A stretch of 64,000 bases of DNA from the NCBI GenBank assembly GCA_036268995.1, contig DATATB010000143.1, positions 1 through 64,000 on the forward strand, given 5' to 3'. The notes under the pieces were generated by a model. The model was not told where the DNA came from. It saw only the letters and a list, made by a program, of their open reading frames with translations, and made no database searches. How positions within the stretch are numbered: position 1 is the first letter of the stretch; each line of letters starts with the position of its first letter. This stretch comes from DATATB01 sp036268995. Its GTDB lineage: Bacteria > Planctomycetota > Planctomycetia > Pirellulales > PNKZ01. Both the position numbers and the translations under genes were made by a program. Below are positions 53,888-63,902 of this stretch, one piece after another.

Positions 53888-55009
53888 TCACTCGAAGCTC
53901 GCGTCGCCGTCGAAGGTGGAGGGGGACCAGAATTCGGGCTGGGCGAGTTGGGAGTGCAACGCCGGATCGACGGCGCGATAGTAAAAGGGCCAGCAGGGAA
54001 GTTGCCGGCGATACGGCGCGAAGCGATCGAAGTCGCGCATCCTCGGCAATCCGCAGCCGACGTGCTCGAGCACGTCGTGGCCTTCCGCGGCACAGCGGGC
54101 CAGCGCCGCGCGAAGCAAGCCTGGCAACAAGTCGTCTTGCGGGTCAAGCGTCTGAAAATCGATGACGCGCATGCGGCGCATGCGCTGCGCCAGTTCGTGA
54201 CGCTTGACGATCATGTACGCACGCAGCAGGCCGTGGCGGCTGGCGGTGAGAATCCACAGGTAGCCCAACCGCAGCGGTATCGCGAAGTGCCAGTTGAGCG
54301 CGCGGGCGTCGCGAACGCCCAGCAGCGTGTCGCGATTCTGCGCGGCGAGTTCGTGCCAAAAGCCGTCGAAACGGGCGTCAAAGCTCGCAGTACTTTCGAT
54401 CGTCACGCCATTGGGCGCCGAGGGAAACGAGCGAAGCTTCCACTCGTCGCGCACGCGCAGCGCCGCGGCGGCGGGATACGACAACAGTCCGGCCAAGGGG
54501 ATCTGCATTTGCCGCAGGCCTTTTTCGGCCAGGCTGCGATAGGCGATCGGTCGGAAAGCAATGGATTGCAAATCGCCCACCGGAATGCGGTCGGACAACG
54601 ACGCGATCATCGGCTCGGCCAGCGTTCCCACCGTGGTGTTGATGAACAGGTCGGCGCCGGTCTGGCCAAAATATTCGCTCATCAGCCATAGGCCCAAGCC
54701 GCGAAACTCGGGCGCGACCACCCAGCCGCGGCCATTGGCGCAGAGCAGCTCGCGGCCTTGAAACGTGTAGAGCGAAGGAATGTTCGCCAGCGAACCGACA
54801 ATCCGCCCCCGGGCGTCTTCCATCACCCAGCCGATCGGCCAGCGCTGGCCCAGCCGGTCCCACAGTGGATTGTTCAGCCAGAGATGACGCCAGTCGTCGG
54901 GCGGCAAGCTGGTCAGACCGTTGGCCGCCTCCAGGCGCGCAATCTGCTCGTAATCGTCGAAACTGGCCAGCCGAAGCTGCGGCGCTTGAGTCACGGTCGC
55001 GATACGCAT
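53888..55009 (-). CDS. GNAT-like N-acyltransferase of the A-PCP/P450 operon
   Basis: This 373-residue protein begins MRIATVTQAPQLRLASFDDY, typical of a GNAT fold. ANIPSLYTFQGRELLCANGR and WVVAPEFRGLGLWLMSEYFG carry the acyl-CoA-binding motif A (R-G-L-G-L). The second half is less typical and may be a further GNAT-like lobe. The protein is about twice the normal GNAT size. The start at 55009 lies inside the end of the P450 gene (19-bp overlap) with GGGGG upstream, so it is coupled to it. It may acylate or release the carrier-bound, oxidised amino acid. That function is inferred from position. Confidence 0.75.
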   Translation of the reverse strand: MRIATVTQAPQLRLASFDDYEQIARLEAANGLTSLPPDDWRHLWLNNPLWDRLGQRWPIGWVMEDARGRIVGSLANIPSLYTFQGRELLCANGRGWVVAPEFRGLGLWLMSEYFGQTGADLFINTTVGTLAEPMIASLSDRIPVGDLQSIAFRPIAYRSLAEKGLRQMQIPLAGLLSYPAAAALRVRDEWKLRSFPSAPNGVTIESTASFDARFDGFWHELAAQNRDTLLGVRDARALNWHFAIPLRLGYLWILTASRHGLLRAYMIVKRHELAQRMRRMRVIDFQTLDPQDDLLPGLLRAALARCAAEGHDVLEHVGCGLPRMRDFDRFAPYRRQLPCWPFYYRAVDPALHSQLAQPEFWSPSTFDGDASFE

Positions 55010-56244
55010 GCCCCCGCGCGGTAGGAAAGTGTCAGCGATTTCAGTCCGCGAAGGCCCAGATTCTCGCGCCACACGAGCGGCTCGTCGGTCAATTCGATCA
55101 CCGGAAAACGATCCAGCAGTGTTTGGAAAGCGATCTGGGCTTCGATCCGTGCCAGCGGCGCCCCGAAACAATAATGGGCCGCCCAGCCGAAGGCCAAATG
55201 CCGGTTGTCGGGACGGTCGAAATCGAGCTCGTCGGGATCGGGGAATCGCTCCGGGTCGCGATTGCCAGCGGCCATCACCGCGATCACCGCCTGGCGCTTG
55301 CGAATCTGCTTTCCGCCCAGCATGCAATCGTCGGGAGCCAGCCGCGCGGTGTGCTGGCTGGGACTCTCGTAGCGCAACAACTCCTCGATCGCGGCCGGCA
55401 TCAGCTCGCGCTGGTTGCGAAGCCGGGTCATCTGGTCCGGGTTGCGCAGCAGCGAGAGCAGGCCGTTGCCGATGAGGTTGGTCGTCGTCTCCAGCCCACC
55501 GACCATCGTCACGATGCAGTTGGCCACCACTTCCTCGTCGCTCAAGTGGTCGCCATCGACGACGGCGGTCATGAGCGTGTGGATCAGCCCTTCGCGCGGC
55601 TGGCGGCGCTGGGTCTCGATGGCGGCGTAGAAATAGGTCTTCAGGTTTTCGACCGCTTTCAGCACGCCGGGCAGCCGGTCGGGGTTGTGCTGAAAGTTGC
55701 CCAACATTTCGGCGAACGTGACCGACCAGTTCTTGAGCCGGACGTGGTCCTCGGTCGGAACGCCGAGCATTTCGGCCGTCACGATGGCCGGCAGCGCTTC
55801 GGCATATGCCGCCAGCAGGTCGAATCGGCCGGTGCCCTGGGCTTCGATGTCGTCCAACAGCCGCGTGGCGATTTTTTGAATCGGATCGCGCAAGGCCCGC
55901 ACCCGGCTGGGGACGAACGCTCCGCTCGCCAGTTTGCGCACGCGGCTATGGGCCGCGCCGTCCTGAAACAGCATCTGCTTGACCATCACCTGGGCAATGG
56001 GGCCGACTTCCCGCGCGCCCAGCGACTCGAAATACTCGGGCGAAGGCGAACGATCGGCCGAGAACCGCGTCAGCACCGTGATCACGTCCTCGTAACGCGT
56101 CACGATCCAGGCGTGCAGATACGGATCCCAGTGCACCGGCGCCTCGGTGCGCAGCCGCTCGTAGAGCGGGTAGGGATTGGCTAGCACTTCCGGGTTCAGG
56201 AGGTGAAAGAGGCTCAGCGGCTGCCCGGCCAGCACGTCAGCCAT
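54991..56244 (-). CDS. Cytochrome P450
   Basis: This is a 417-residue soluble bacterial P450. The haem loop is FGWAAHYCFGAPLARIEAQI with the cysteine ligand. VGGLETTTNLIGN is the I-helix oxygen-activation motif, and EELLRYESP is the ExxR of the K-helix. It needs a ferredoxin and reductase, which are not encoded beside it. Its ATG overlaps the stop of the adenylation-carrier gene by 8 bp, with AAGGGAA 7 bases upstream. P450s next to stand-alone A-PCP didomain proteins commonly beta-hydroxylate the tethered amino acid, as known in nikkomycin and aminocoumarin pathways; that role is inferred here. Confidence 0.95.
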   Translation of the reverse strand: MADVLAGQPLSLFHLLNPEVLANPYPLYERLRTEAPVHWDPYLHAWIVTRYEDVITVLTRFSADRSPSPEYFESLGAREVGPIAQVMVKQMLFQDGAAHSRVRKLASGAFVPSRVRALRDPIQKIATRLLDDIEAQGTGRFDLLAAYAEALPAIVTAEMLGVPTEDHVRLKNWSVTFAEMLGNFQHNPDRLPGVLKAVENLKTYFYAAIETQRRQPREGLIHTLMTAVVDGDHLSDEEVVANCIVTMVGGLETTTNLIGNGLLSLLRNPDQMTRLRNQRELMPAAIEELLRYESPSQHTARLAPDDCMLGGKQIRKRQAVIAVMAAGNRDPERFPDPDELDFDRPDNRHLAFGWAAHYCFGAPLARIEAQIAFQTLLDRFPVIELTDEPLVWRENLGLRGLKSLTLSYRAGACVSRP

Positions 56245-58138
56245 GCGTCGTTCCCTTCAGACGCAAAATCTCGGCCGAGAGAGCCGCGATCGTCGGCGAC
56301 GTGAAAAGCTGACGCAGGCCGACGTCGACGCCGAACATGTCGCGGACACGCGTCACAAGCTGCGCCGCCAACATCGAATGGCCGCCGAGCAGAAAGAAAT
56401 TGTCGTCGGGCGAGACCGACTCCGCGTTGAGCAGCGAGGCCACCAAGACCGCAACCTGCGATTGCACGTCGTCGGCGGGACCGGGGACAACGTTCGTCGG
56501 TGCTTGCCCCGGCAGTTGCTTCTCGAGGCTGGGAGCCGGCAGCGCGGACTTGTCGATCTTGCCGTTGGCCGTCAACGGCAACGCGGCGAGACGAACGAAG
56601 TGCGTGGGCAGCATATAATCCGGCAGCCGCGCCGCCAGGAAATCTCGCAAATCCGCGGCAACCAATTGCACACCGGCGGCCACGACGACATAAGCCACGA
56701 GTTCCGGGCCAGCCTCACCAGGAATCGCAACCAGTGCGCTGGCCTCGATGCCGGGATAACGGTCGAGCCAGGCCACGATCTCACCCGGTTCGATGCGGTA
56801 GCCGCGAATCTTAATCTGCTCGTCCAGCCGGCCCAAAAATGCCAGCTCGCCATTGGGCAGCCACCGGGCTCGATCGCCCGTGCGATACACGCGCAGCGAC
56901 TTGCCGCTGTCCGTCTGCACGGCGACAAACCGCTCGGCGGTCAACTCCGGCAGGTTTCGATAACCGCGGCCGAGGGGCGCGCCGGCAATACACAACTCGC
57001 CGGCTTCGCCTCGCTCGACAGGTTGCAAGTGTTCGTCGAGGATCAACACCTTGGCGCCCGTGATGGGGCGTCCGATCGAGGGCGGACCCGCGATATCGGC
57101 CGAAGGCGCAACGATGCCGGAGGTGGCCACGACCGTGCATTCCGACGGCCCGTAATTGTTCACCACGGCAAAGGGCAACCCGGCGGCGGGCCGGCGGTGC
57201 AGCACGTCGGCGCCGGTGAGCAAAAATTTCAAGGGCGTTTCGGCCGGCCAATGGGCATGCAGCAACTGCTCGGCCAGCACGGTTGGCACGAAGGTGATCG
57301 TGATCTTCTCGGCAACGAGCCAGTCGCGCAGGGCATGGGGCGAGCGGCGAGTCAGCTCGTCGGCGAAGTGTACGCTGGCGCCGGCCGTCAGATGCGGCCA
57401 TATCTCCCACGTCGCGGCGTCGAAGCCGAGGCCGGCCACCTGGCTGGCGCGATCGGCCGAAGTGACACCGAACGCGGTTTGATGCCAGTCAATCAGGTTG
57501 AGCAAGTTGGCATGCGTAATTTCCACGCCCTTGGGCCGGCCGGTCGAGCCCGAGGTGTAAACGACATAGGCCAGGCTGTCGGAGGCCGGCTGGACTTCGA
57601 TCGGTGGAGTCGCTCGATCGGCTTCGCTGTCGAGCTCGATCACGCGCCAACGCCCCGTGGGCCAGTCGCGGCACTTGTCGCGATGCGTCAATACGACCTG
57701 CGCCCCGGCATCGTCGAGCATGAACTGCGCTCGGTCGGCTGGCGTGCTGGAATCGAGTGGCAAATACGCCGCGCCGCTTTTGAGCACGGCCAGGGCCGCG
57801 ACGACGAAGGCCGCCGAGCGATCGCAGAAAATGCCCACACAATCATCGGGTCCGACCCCCGCCTCGCGCAATTGCCAGGCGAGCTGATTGGCCTGGCTTT
57901 CGAGTTCCGCAAACGCGAGCTCGCCACGATCATCTACGACCGCGATTGCCCTCGGGGTGCGCGCGGCATGGCTGGCGATCCGCTGCGGTAACGACGCCGA
58001 AACGACGGTGAAGGAGGCCGCGGCGGTTTGTACTGATTCGTGATCCAGCATGACCAATTGAGATGTCTGCCCTTCGGTGGTGAAATTGGGGGCTCGAGAC
58101 ACGGTCGGTGCGCCCGTGCTAGAAACTCCTGCAGCCAA
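56237..58138 (-). CDS. Stand-alone NRPS adenylation-peptidyl carrier protein didomain
   Basis: 633 residues from a TTG at 58138 (AAGG 5 bases upstream); an ATG at 58051 is an alternative. It has no condensation or thioesterase domain. Adenylation motifs: A3 YVVYTSGSTGRPKGVEITHA (about 191-210), A5 NNYGPSECT, A7 YRTGDRARWLPNGELAFLGR, A8 QIKIRGYRIEPGEI and A10 NGKIDK. The carrier domain has DDNFFLLGGHSMLAAQLV, with the phosphopantetheine serine at S588. By-eye binding-pocket residues are D240, A241, W244, T282, L307, G309, N328, V336, V337, K527, nearest to a leucine code I recall. It activates an amino acid as an AMP ester and loads it on its own carrier for the P450. Confidence 0.93.
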   Translation of the reverse strand: MAAGVSSTGAPTVSRAPNFTTEGQTSQLVMLDHESVQTAAASFTVVSASLPQRIASHAARTPRAIAVVDDRGELAFAELESQANQLAWQLREAGVGPDDCVGIFCDRSAAFVVAALAVLKSGAAYLPLDSSTPADRAQFMLDDAGAQVVLTHRDKCRDWPTGRWRVIELDSEADRATPPIEVQPASDSLAYVVYTSGSTGRPKGVEITHANLLNLIDWHQTAFGVTSADRASQVAGLGFDAATWEIWPHLTAGASVHFADELTRRSPHALRDWLVAEKITITFVPTVLAEQLLHAHWPAETPLKFLLTGADVLHRRPAAGLPFAVVNNYGPSECTVVATSGIVAPSADIAGPPSIGRPITGAKVLILDEHLQPVERGEAGELCIAGAPLGRGYRNLPELTAERFVAVQTDSGKSLRVYRTGDRARWLPNGELAFLGRLDEQIKIRGYRIEPGEIVAWLDRYPGIEASALVAIPGEAGPELVAYVVVAAGVQLVAADLRDFLAARLPDYMLPTHFVRLAALPLTANGKIDKSALPAPSLEKQLPGQAPTNVVPGPADDVQSQVAVLVASLLNAESVSPDDNFFLLGGHSMLAAQLVTRVRDMFGVDVGLRQLFTSPTIAALSAEILRLKGTTHG

Positions 58139-58452
58139 TCGAGCCTTTTCCGCCGCAGGGGCCTGCCAGTCCCGGGCAATTGAGCGTGGCGATGCCGGTC
58201 GCGCGAGTCGAGGCGGACTGGCCCAATGATTATGACCCTAGCGCCGGCCGGTTCGAAACCCAAATCCGAGCGGCCGCGGGCCATGACCAATGTAATGCCA
58301 GCGAACGAGATGTACACCCTCCGGGTATATCTTTGGCCGAAAAAGTCGGCCTGCCCGGGCGCGTGCCGAGGTCTCGCGCGGCGCTTGATTGTGGACGATT
58401 CAGGCGAATTCTGCCGTTACCGCCTGGTTTCCGTCGGCGACGACTCCGCCGG
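58139..58452. other. Non-coding spacer upstream of the A-PCP operon
   Basis: About 314 bp between the A-PCP gene start and the end of the oxidoreductase gene, both on the minus strand. It presumably holds the operon promoter and the oxidoreductase terminator, but I see no convincing -10/-35 pair, hairpin or short gene. Confidence 0.4.
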
Positions 58453-59874
<1,422 letters not shown>

Positions 59875-60127
59875 GCTGTTGACTTCCAAATGAAAGCGGA
59901 GGGGAGTGCCAGGCAAAGGTGGGCTCGGTGGCGACGCCTTGCGGGTCAGCCCCATTCTAACCGAGCCCAATTCAAATGCGTAGCAGGCCCGGGGCACAGG
60001 CCGCGAAAAACTCTTGACGCCGCCAAAACCGACCGCGAAAATCTCGATTCGTCTGCTTGTTTTATGCGCGAAACCGGGCGGTGGCATCATGTCTTCGGCG
60101 GCCGACGATCATCGGGAGACCTGATCA

Positions 60128-60587
60128 ATGGGCGCGCATGCATTACGTCGCTGGACTCTAGTCGTTGCGGCCTGCCTCGTGGCGTGCGGTGGGTGCATCA
60201 GCGCGGATGTCCTGAACTTCATCAATTACGTCGACGCGCGATTCCCGTGAGTTGATCGCGACGGCGGATTTGGTGCGCGAGCTCACCCCGGAATGGCTCA
60301 AGGCCGACAAGCCGGACACGAAAAAAATCGGGGAATTGTGCGACGCATTCGACGCCGTCGAGCTGCGCCACGTCGAGGGCTCCGGGCTGCGCGTCACCGT
60401 CAAAATCGGGGCGATTGCCAAATTCATTGCCCGCGCGCAGAAGATCATGCCAACGCCGAATGGGGATAGGAAATTGGTGTATCGGACCACCGTGGCATCC
60501 ATGCAGGGCCGAGGCATCGAGATCAACCGGGCGGACCAATTCGCCACGATTCTCACGCGCTTCTTCGGTGCGGCCGTCGGTCCCTGA
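60128..60587 (+). pseudogene. Lipoprotein gene split by a frameshift near 60240
   Basis: ATG 60128 (GGGAG upstream) opens a lipoprotein signal (LRRWTLVVAACLVAC, then GGCIS) and reads FINYVDARFP to a TGA at 60248. In the +1 frame, SRELIATADLVRELTPEWL continues without stop to 60587, with normal codon use. The two parts fit one protein of about 150 residues if one base was gained or two lost between 60234 and 60245. The end (AVGP) is followed by a 250-bp gap in which I see no gene. It could be a real recent mutation, a sequencing error, or, less likely, programmed frameshifting. Confidence 0.6.
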
Positions 60588-60840
60588 CGGGCGGATTTTC
60601 GGCGCGGGGCGTCGCAGTGCGCGTTGAGCCGCGCGGATTTCGAGCGGTAGACCGCCAAAAGATCGTTCTTTCGGAACACAAATTGCTATTCGGCTCGGGC
60701 CATCGAGTGCCAGGCCGGACTAACCTCGAGCCCGCGTGAACGCGGCAGTTCCGATTGCCGAGGACGTGAAAAAGTGCTCGGAAAATAGGCGGCAATAGCC
60801 CCGAGTTGTCTCATTTGCACGGAGTTGAGGAGAAGATCCT

Positions 60841-61110
60841 ATGCAACGGTTGATTTTTGGATGTTTAGCGATGGCAGCCCTGGCAGGCATGAGCGTGTCA
60901 GTTTCCGCTGCCCCATCGCGCACGCTGGAAGAGATGTTCAAACTTCTCGACACCAACGATGACAGCAGGCTCACGCGCGCCGAATTCGTCGGCAAGGCCA
61001 AAGGCGAAGACGCCGAAAAGGCCAAAGCGCGTTTCGCCAAGCTCGACAGCGACTCGAGCGGCATGCTTACATTCCAAGAGTTCGATCGCGTCCCCCGAAA
61101 GAACCCCTAG
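60841..61110 (+). CDS. Secreted EF-hand calcium-binding protein
   Basis: This 89-residue protein has a signal peptide (LIFGCLAMAALAGMSVSVSA) and two EF-hand loops. The first is DTNDDSRLTRAE (D37, N39, D41, E48) and the second is DSDSSGMLTFQE (D69, D71, S73, E80). The first has serine in place of the usual glycine at loop position 6. It has GAGGAG upstream of the ATG. It would bind calcium outside the cytoplasm. It lies beside the TMTC-like gene, convergent with it, across a long hairpin. Confidence 0.9.
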   Translation: MQRLIFGCLAMAALAGMSVSVSAAPSRTLEEMFKLLDTNDDSRLTRAEFVGKAKGEDAEKAKARFAKLDSDSSGMLTFQEFDRVPRKNP

Positions 61111-61128
61111 GCCAAATTAAAGGGGCCA

Positions 61129-61181
61129 AATTAAAGGGGTCAGAACTATTTTTTGAAAAATAGTTCTGACCCCTTTTAATT
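61129..61181. terminator. Long AT/GC hairpin AAAGGGGTCAGAACTATTTT, bidirectional terminator or REP
   Basis: Left arm 61129-61153 and right arm 61156-61181 pair over about 25 bp (one extra A). A short duplicated piece (CCAAATTAAAGGGG) precedes it. The stop of the TMTC-like gene (61176-61178) lies inside the right arm. The motif AAAGGGGTCAGAACTA and its mirror is, from memory, a REP-like element found in many genomes. Confidence 0.7.
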
Positions 61182-62909
61182 CTGATCGAGCAGGCGCAAG
61201 GCTTCGGCCAGGTTGCGGCGGACTTCGGTGCCTGGCAGGCCGGCGGCGATGGCGGCCTTGAAATGCTTCGCGGCTTCGGCCGGCTTGTGCTCGGCCATGA
61301 GCAGCGCGGCGAGGTTGTTATGCGCTTGGCCCAAATGCGGGTCGTCGTGGATGGCCCGCTGATATTCGTCTTTCGCGGCGGCGTATTTTTCTTCTTTGAC
61401 CAGCAGGTTGCCGTAATTGTAATGGGCTTCTGCGTAGTCGGGCCGCAAGCGCAGCGCCTCGCGAAACTGCTGTTCCGCTTCGCGGTTGCGGCCCAGCCGG
61501 GCTAATTGGACCGCCAGATTACTGTGGCCCGGGGCGTCGCTGGGATTGAGCGCGACGACCTGCGAACCATGTTTGGCCGCTTCGGCAAGTCTCCCCTGCT
61601 GTGCCAGCAAGGTGGCGAGATTGTTGTGTGCCATCCAGGCGTCGGGATTTTTGGCAAGCGTATCGTTCCACAGGCTTTCGGCATCGCGAAACGGCTGAAT
61701 GCGGTGCCAAGTGAGCGGCACCAGCACGATCACCGCCACCAGTCCAACGGCTCGCACGGCCTTCACGCCAAGCCTGGTCGCAACGAGCGCCGAGACGCCG
61801 GCGAAGCATGCGAGGCTGGCCAGATATTGAAAATGATCGGCCACGAACGAAAACTGCATCGGATAGACGTCGAAAAAACCCAGCGCCGGCAGCAGGGTTC
61901 CCGCAAACAACAACAGCATGACCAGTGGGCCACGACCGATGCGCCGGCGCAATGCCAGGCAGCCGGCAATGAGAACTGCGAAGGCGATCGGGAAGATCCA
62001 CTGCCGCAACGCATGCGTATCGATGTGCCAGCGCGGATAAATGAACGTCAGATTGTGGGGCCACGCCAGCTTGCCCAGGTAGAACCAGAGGGCCCGACCG
62101 GCGATCAGCAGGCGGTCGGCAAACGACAGGTTCCACGGCACGCCGAGCGCACCGACGTGGTACTTCTCCAGGTAGCCGGTGAGTGCCGCCAGGTAGGCGC
62201 CGATGGCGAACATTGGCGCGGTCAGCAGCCAGGCCCGTTTGCTGACGCGGCCGGTTTTCCACCATTGAAGGAGAAGAATGGCCGCCGGCAGCGAGCACGT
62301 CACGGTTTTGCTGAGCAGCGCGGCCGAATACAGAAACAGCGAGGCCAGGTACCACTTGTTGGCCCCGGCGAGCGGTTCGGGCTGCTCGGCGGGCCAGTAC
62401 CGCAGAAACGAGCCCAGCGCGCCGAGATAGAAGAACGTCGAAAGCAGATTCTTTCGTTCCGTCACCCAGGCAACCGTCTCGACCTCGACCGGATGCACGC
62501 TGAAGATCACGGCCGCCAGCAGCGCGCCGGGCAGCGCCAACAGCCGCAGCACGCGATAGGCCAGCACCGCGTTGGCGGCGTGCAACAGAACGTTGACCAG
62601 GTGATAGCCCAGCGGGTGCAACTGCCAGAGTTGGTACTCGAGCCAAAAGGTCGTGTAGACCAGCGGGTAATACTGCGGAGTGGACGTCGGATCGAGCCAG
62701 ATACTCACCAGCCCGGCGGGATTGTGCAGTAGCGGGTTTTTGGTCACATAGTGATCGTCATCCCAGATCCAGCCGGCCGACAGGGCCGGCACGTAGGCGA
62801 CGAGCGTCAGACAGGCGATGCCGAGCAGCGGCAGCCACGCGGGAGGCGACGACGCAGCTTCGGTAGACCGCGATGGGGCGCGGTGGGCGGTTTTGCGTTG
62901 TTTGGCCAT
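61176..62909 (-). CDS. TMTC-like membrane protein with C-terminal TPR repeats
   Basis: 577 residues. Residues about 25-400 form a multi-pass membrane domain of GT-C type. The first loop carries WIWDDDHYVTKNPLL, an acidic motif of the TMTC/DUF1736 O-mannosyltransferase-like family. Next come YHLVNVLLHAANAVLAYRVL and HPVEVETVAWVTERKNLLST, the second conserved loop. The C-terminal ~170 residues are TPR units (AWMAHNNLATLLAQQGRLAE; DYAEAHYNYGNLLVKEEKY). In eukaryotes TMTC proteins mannosylate cadherins. In planctomycetes the donor and acceptor are unknown. ATG 62909 is chosen. Confidence 0.83.
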   Translation of the reverse strand: MAKQRKTAHRAPSRSTEAASSPPAWLPLLGIACLTLVAYVPALSAGWIWDDDHYVTKNPLLHNPAGLVSIWLDPTSTPQYYPLVYTTFWLEYQLWQLHPLGYHLVNVLLHAANAVLAYRVLRLLALPGALLAAVIFSVHPVEVETVAWVTERKNLLSTFFYLGALGSFLRYWPAEQPEPLAGANKWYLASLFLYSAALLSKTVTCSLPAAILLLQWWKTGRVSKRAWLLTAPMFAIGAYLAALTGYLEKYHVGALGVPWNLSFADRLLIAGRALWFYLGKLAWPHNLTFIYPRWHIDTHALRQWIFPIAFAVLIAGCLALRRRIGRGPLVMLLLFAGTLLPALGFFDVYPMQFSFVADHFQYLASLACFAGVSALVATRLGVKAVRAVGLVAVIVLVPLTWHRIQPFRDAESLWNDTLAKNPDAWMAHNNLATLLAQQGRLAEAAKHGSQVVALNPSDAPGHSNLAVQLARLGRNREAEQQFREALRLRPDYAEAHYNYGNLLVKEEKYAAAKDEYQRAIHDDPHLGQAHNNLAALLMAEHKPAEAAKHFKAAIAAGLPGTEVRRNLAEALRLLDQN

Positions 62910-62969
62910 TACTCGGGGTCCGTGGTCCGTGGTCGTTGTCAGTAGCAACGGACCACTGACAACTGACAA

Positions 62970-63902
62970 CTATGGGCGGCGCGTGCCTTGCTGGGGATTC
63001 TTGCCCGACGGCGGCGGACGGTCGTCTGCTTCGCGCGGGAAATAGCGGCGGAATTCACCGCCGCCGCGCTCGTGCGGTCCGCCGCGCGGGGGCGGTCCGC
63101 CACGCTGCGGTCCGCCGGAGATGCCCAACGACTGGCGGATCCAATCGCCGACCAGTTGCGCCGCGCGGTGGGCTTCGACGGCCTGGATCAATTGCCTTCT
63201 GGCCGCGGGCGACAGCTTTTCGGCCAGGGCTTGAAAATCGGCCGGACGGAATCCGACACCGTGCCCCATGCCGGGCTGCTGGGTTCGCTGCCACACCAGC
63301 CGCGCGATCATGCGGTGCCGCTCCGCTTCCGGCGCCTGTTCGAGCCGCGCGCGCTGCTCGGCGGCCACGGATTCCAGAATGCGATGTTCGATCCAGGCGG
63401 CCACCACCTGCTCGTCGTGCGCGCCGAGCCGCTCGGCCGCTAGCCGGGATTCCTGGCTGATGAACTGCTTGATGCGCTCCAGTCGGGCATCGCCGGCCAG
63501 TTGCAGCAACTCCGAGCGCTTTTCCACCGGCAGCCGCTGAACCCAAGCAGCATAGCGCAGCATCGTCGCGCGCAGCCGATCCGCCTGCGGGTCTTGCTCC
63601 AGCGCCGCGGCAAATTCTCGCAGCCGGCGCTGCTCGTCGGGCTCGAGCTGCTCGAGCCGCTGCTGATTCTCGACGAGCGTCTGTTTCTGCTCCGGCGTCA
63701 TCGATGCAATCCGCTCGCGCCGCGCCGACAGCACGTCGGCCGCCGCCACGCAGCCTAAGGCCAAAAAAATGCAGAGCAGACGCCAGCATTTGGACGCCTG
63801 CAAAATAGTCCGAGCGTGTATATCCGCCCTTCGGGGCGAAGAGCCGGCGGCGGACGCAGACCAATCATTCATGCCGCGCAACCGTCTCAGGTCATTGCGC
63901 AT
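62970..63902 (-). CDS. Hypothetical membrane-anchored alpha-helical protein
   Basis: 310 residues. A hydrophobic segment (WRLLCIFLALGCVAAADVL) near residue 45 is followed by a long charged helical region rich in Q, R and E (TPEQKQTLVENQQRLEQLEP; LSPAARRQLIQAVEAHRAAQ) and a glycine/proline-rich tail (GGPPPRGGPHERGGG). The helical part resembles periplasmic metal-sensor or DUF3106-like proteins, with no sure match. Its ATG (63902) overlaps the stop of the next upstream gene by 11 bp, so it is coupled to it. A second ATG at 63872 is possible. Confidence 0.65.
   Translation of the reverse strand: MRNDLRRLRGMNDWSASAAGSSPRRADIHARTILQASKCWRLLCIFLALGCVAAADVLSARRERIASMTPEQKQTLVENQQRLEQLEPDEQRRLREFAAALEQDPQADRLRATMLRYAAWVQRLPVEKRSELLQLAGDARLERIKQFISQESRLAAERLGAHDEQVVAAWIEHRILESVAAEQRARLEQAPEAERHRMIARLVWQRTQQPGMGHGVGFRPADFQALAEKLSPAARRQLIQAVEAHRAAQLVGDWIRQSLGISGGPQRGGPPPRGGPHERGGGEFRRYFPREADDRPPPSGKNPQQGTRRP

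Noticed and set aside
60240..60255. Programmed +1 frameshift at CCG-TGA
   Set aside because: There is no Shine-Dalgarno-like stimulator and CCG does not re-pair well in +1. Mutation or sequencing error is simpler.
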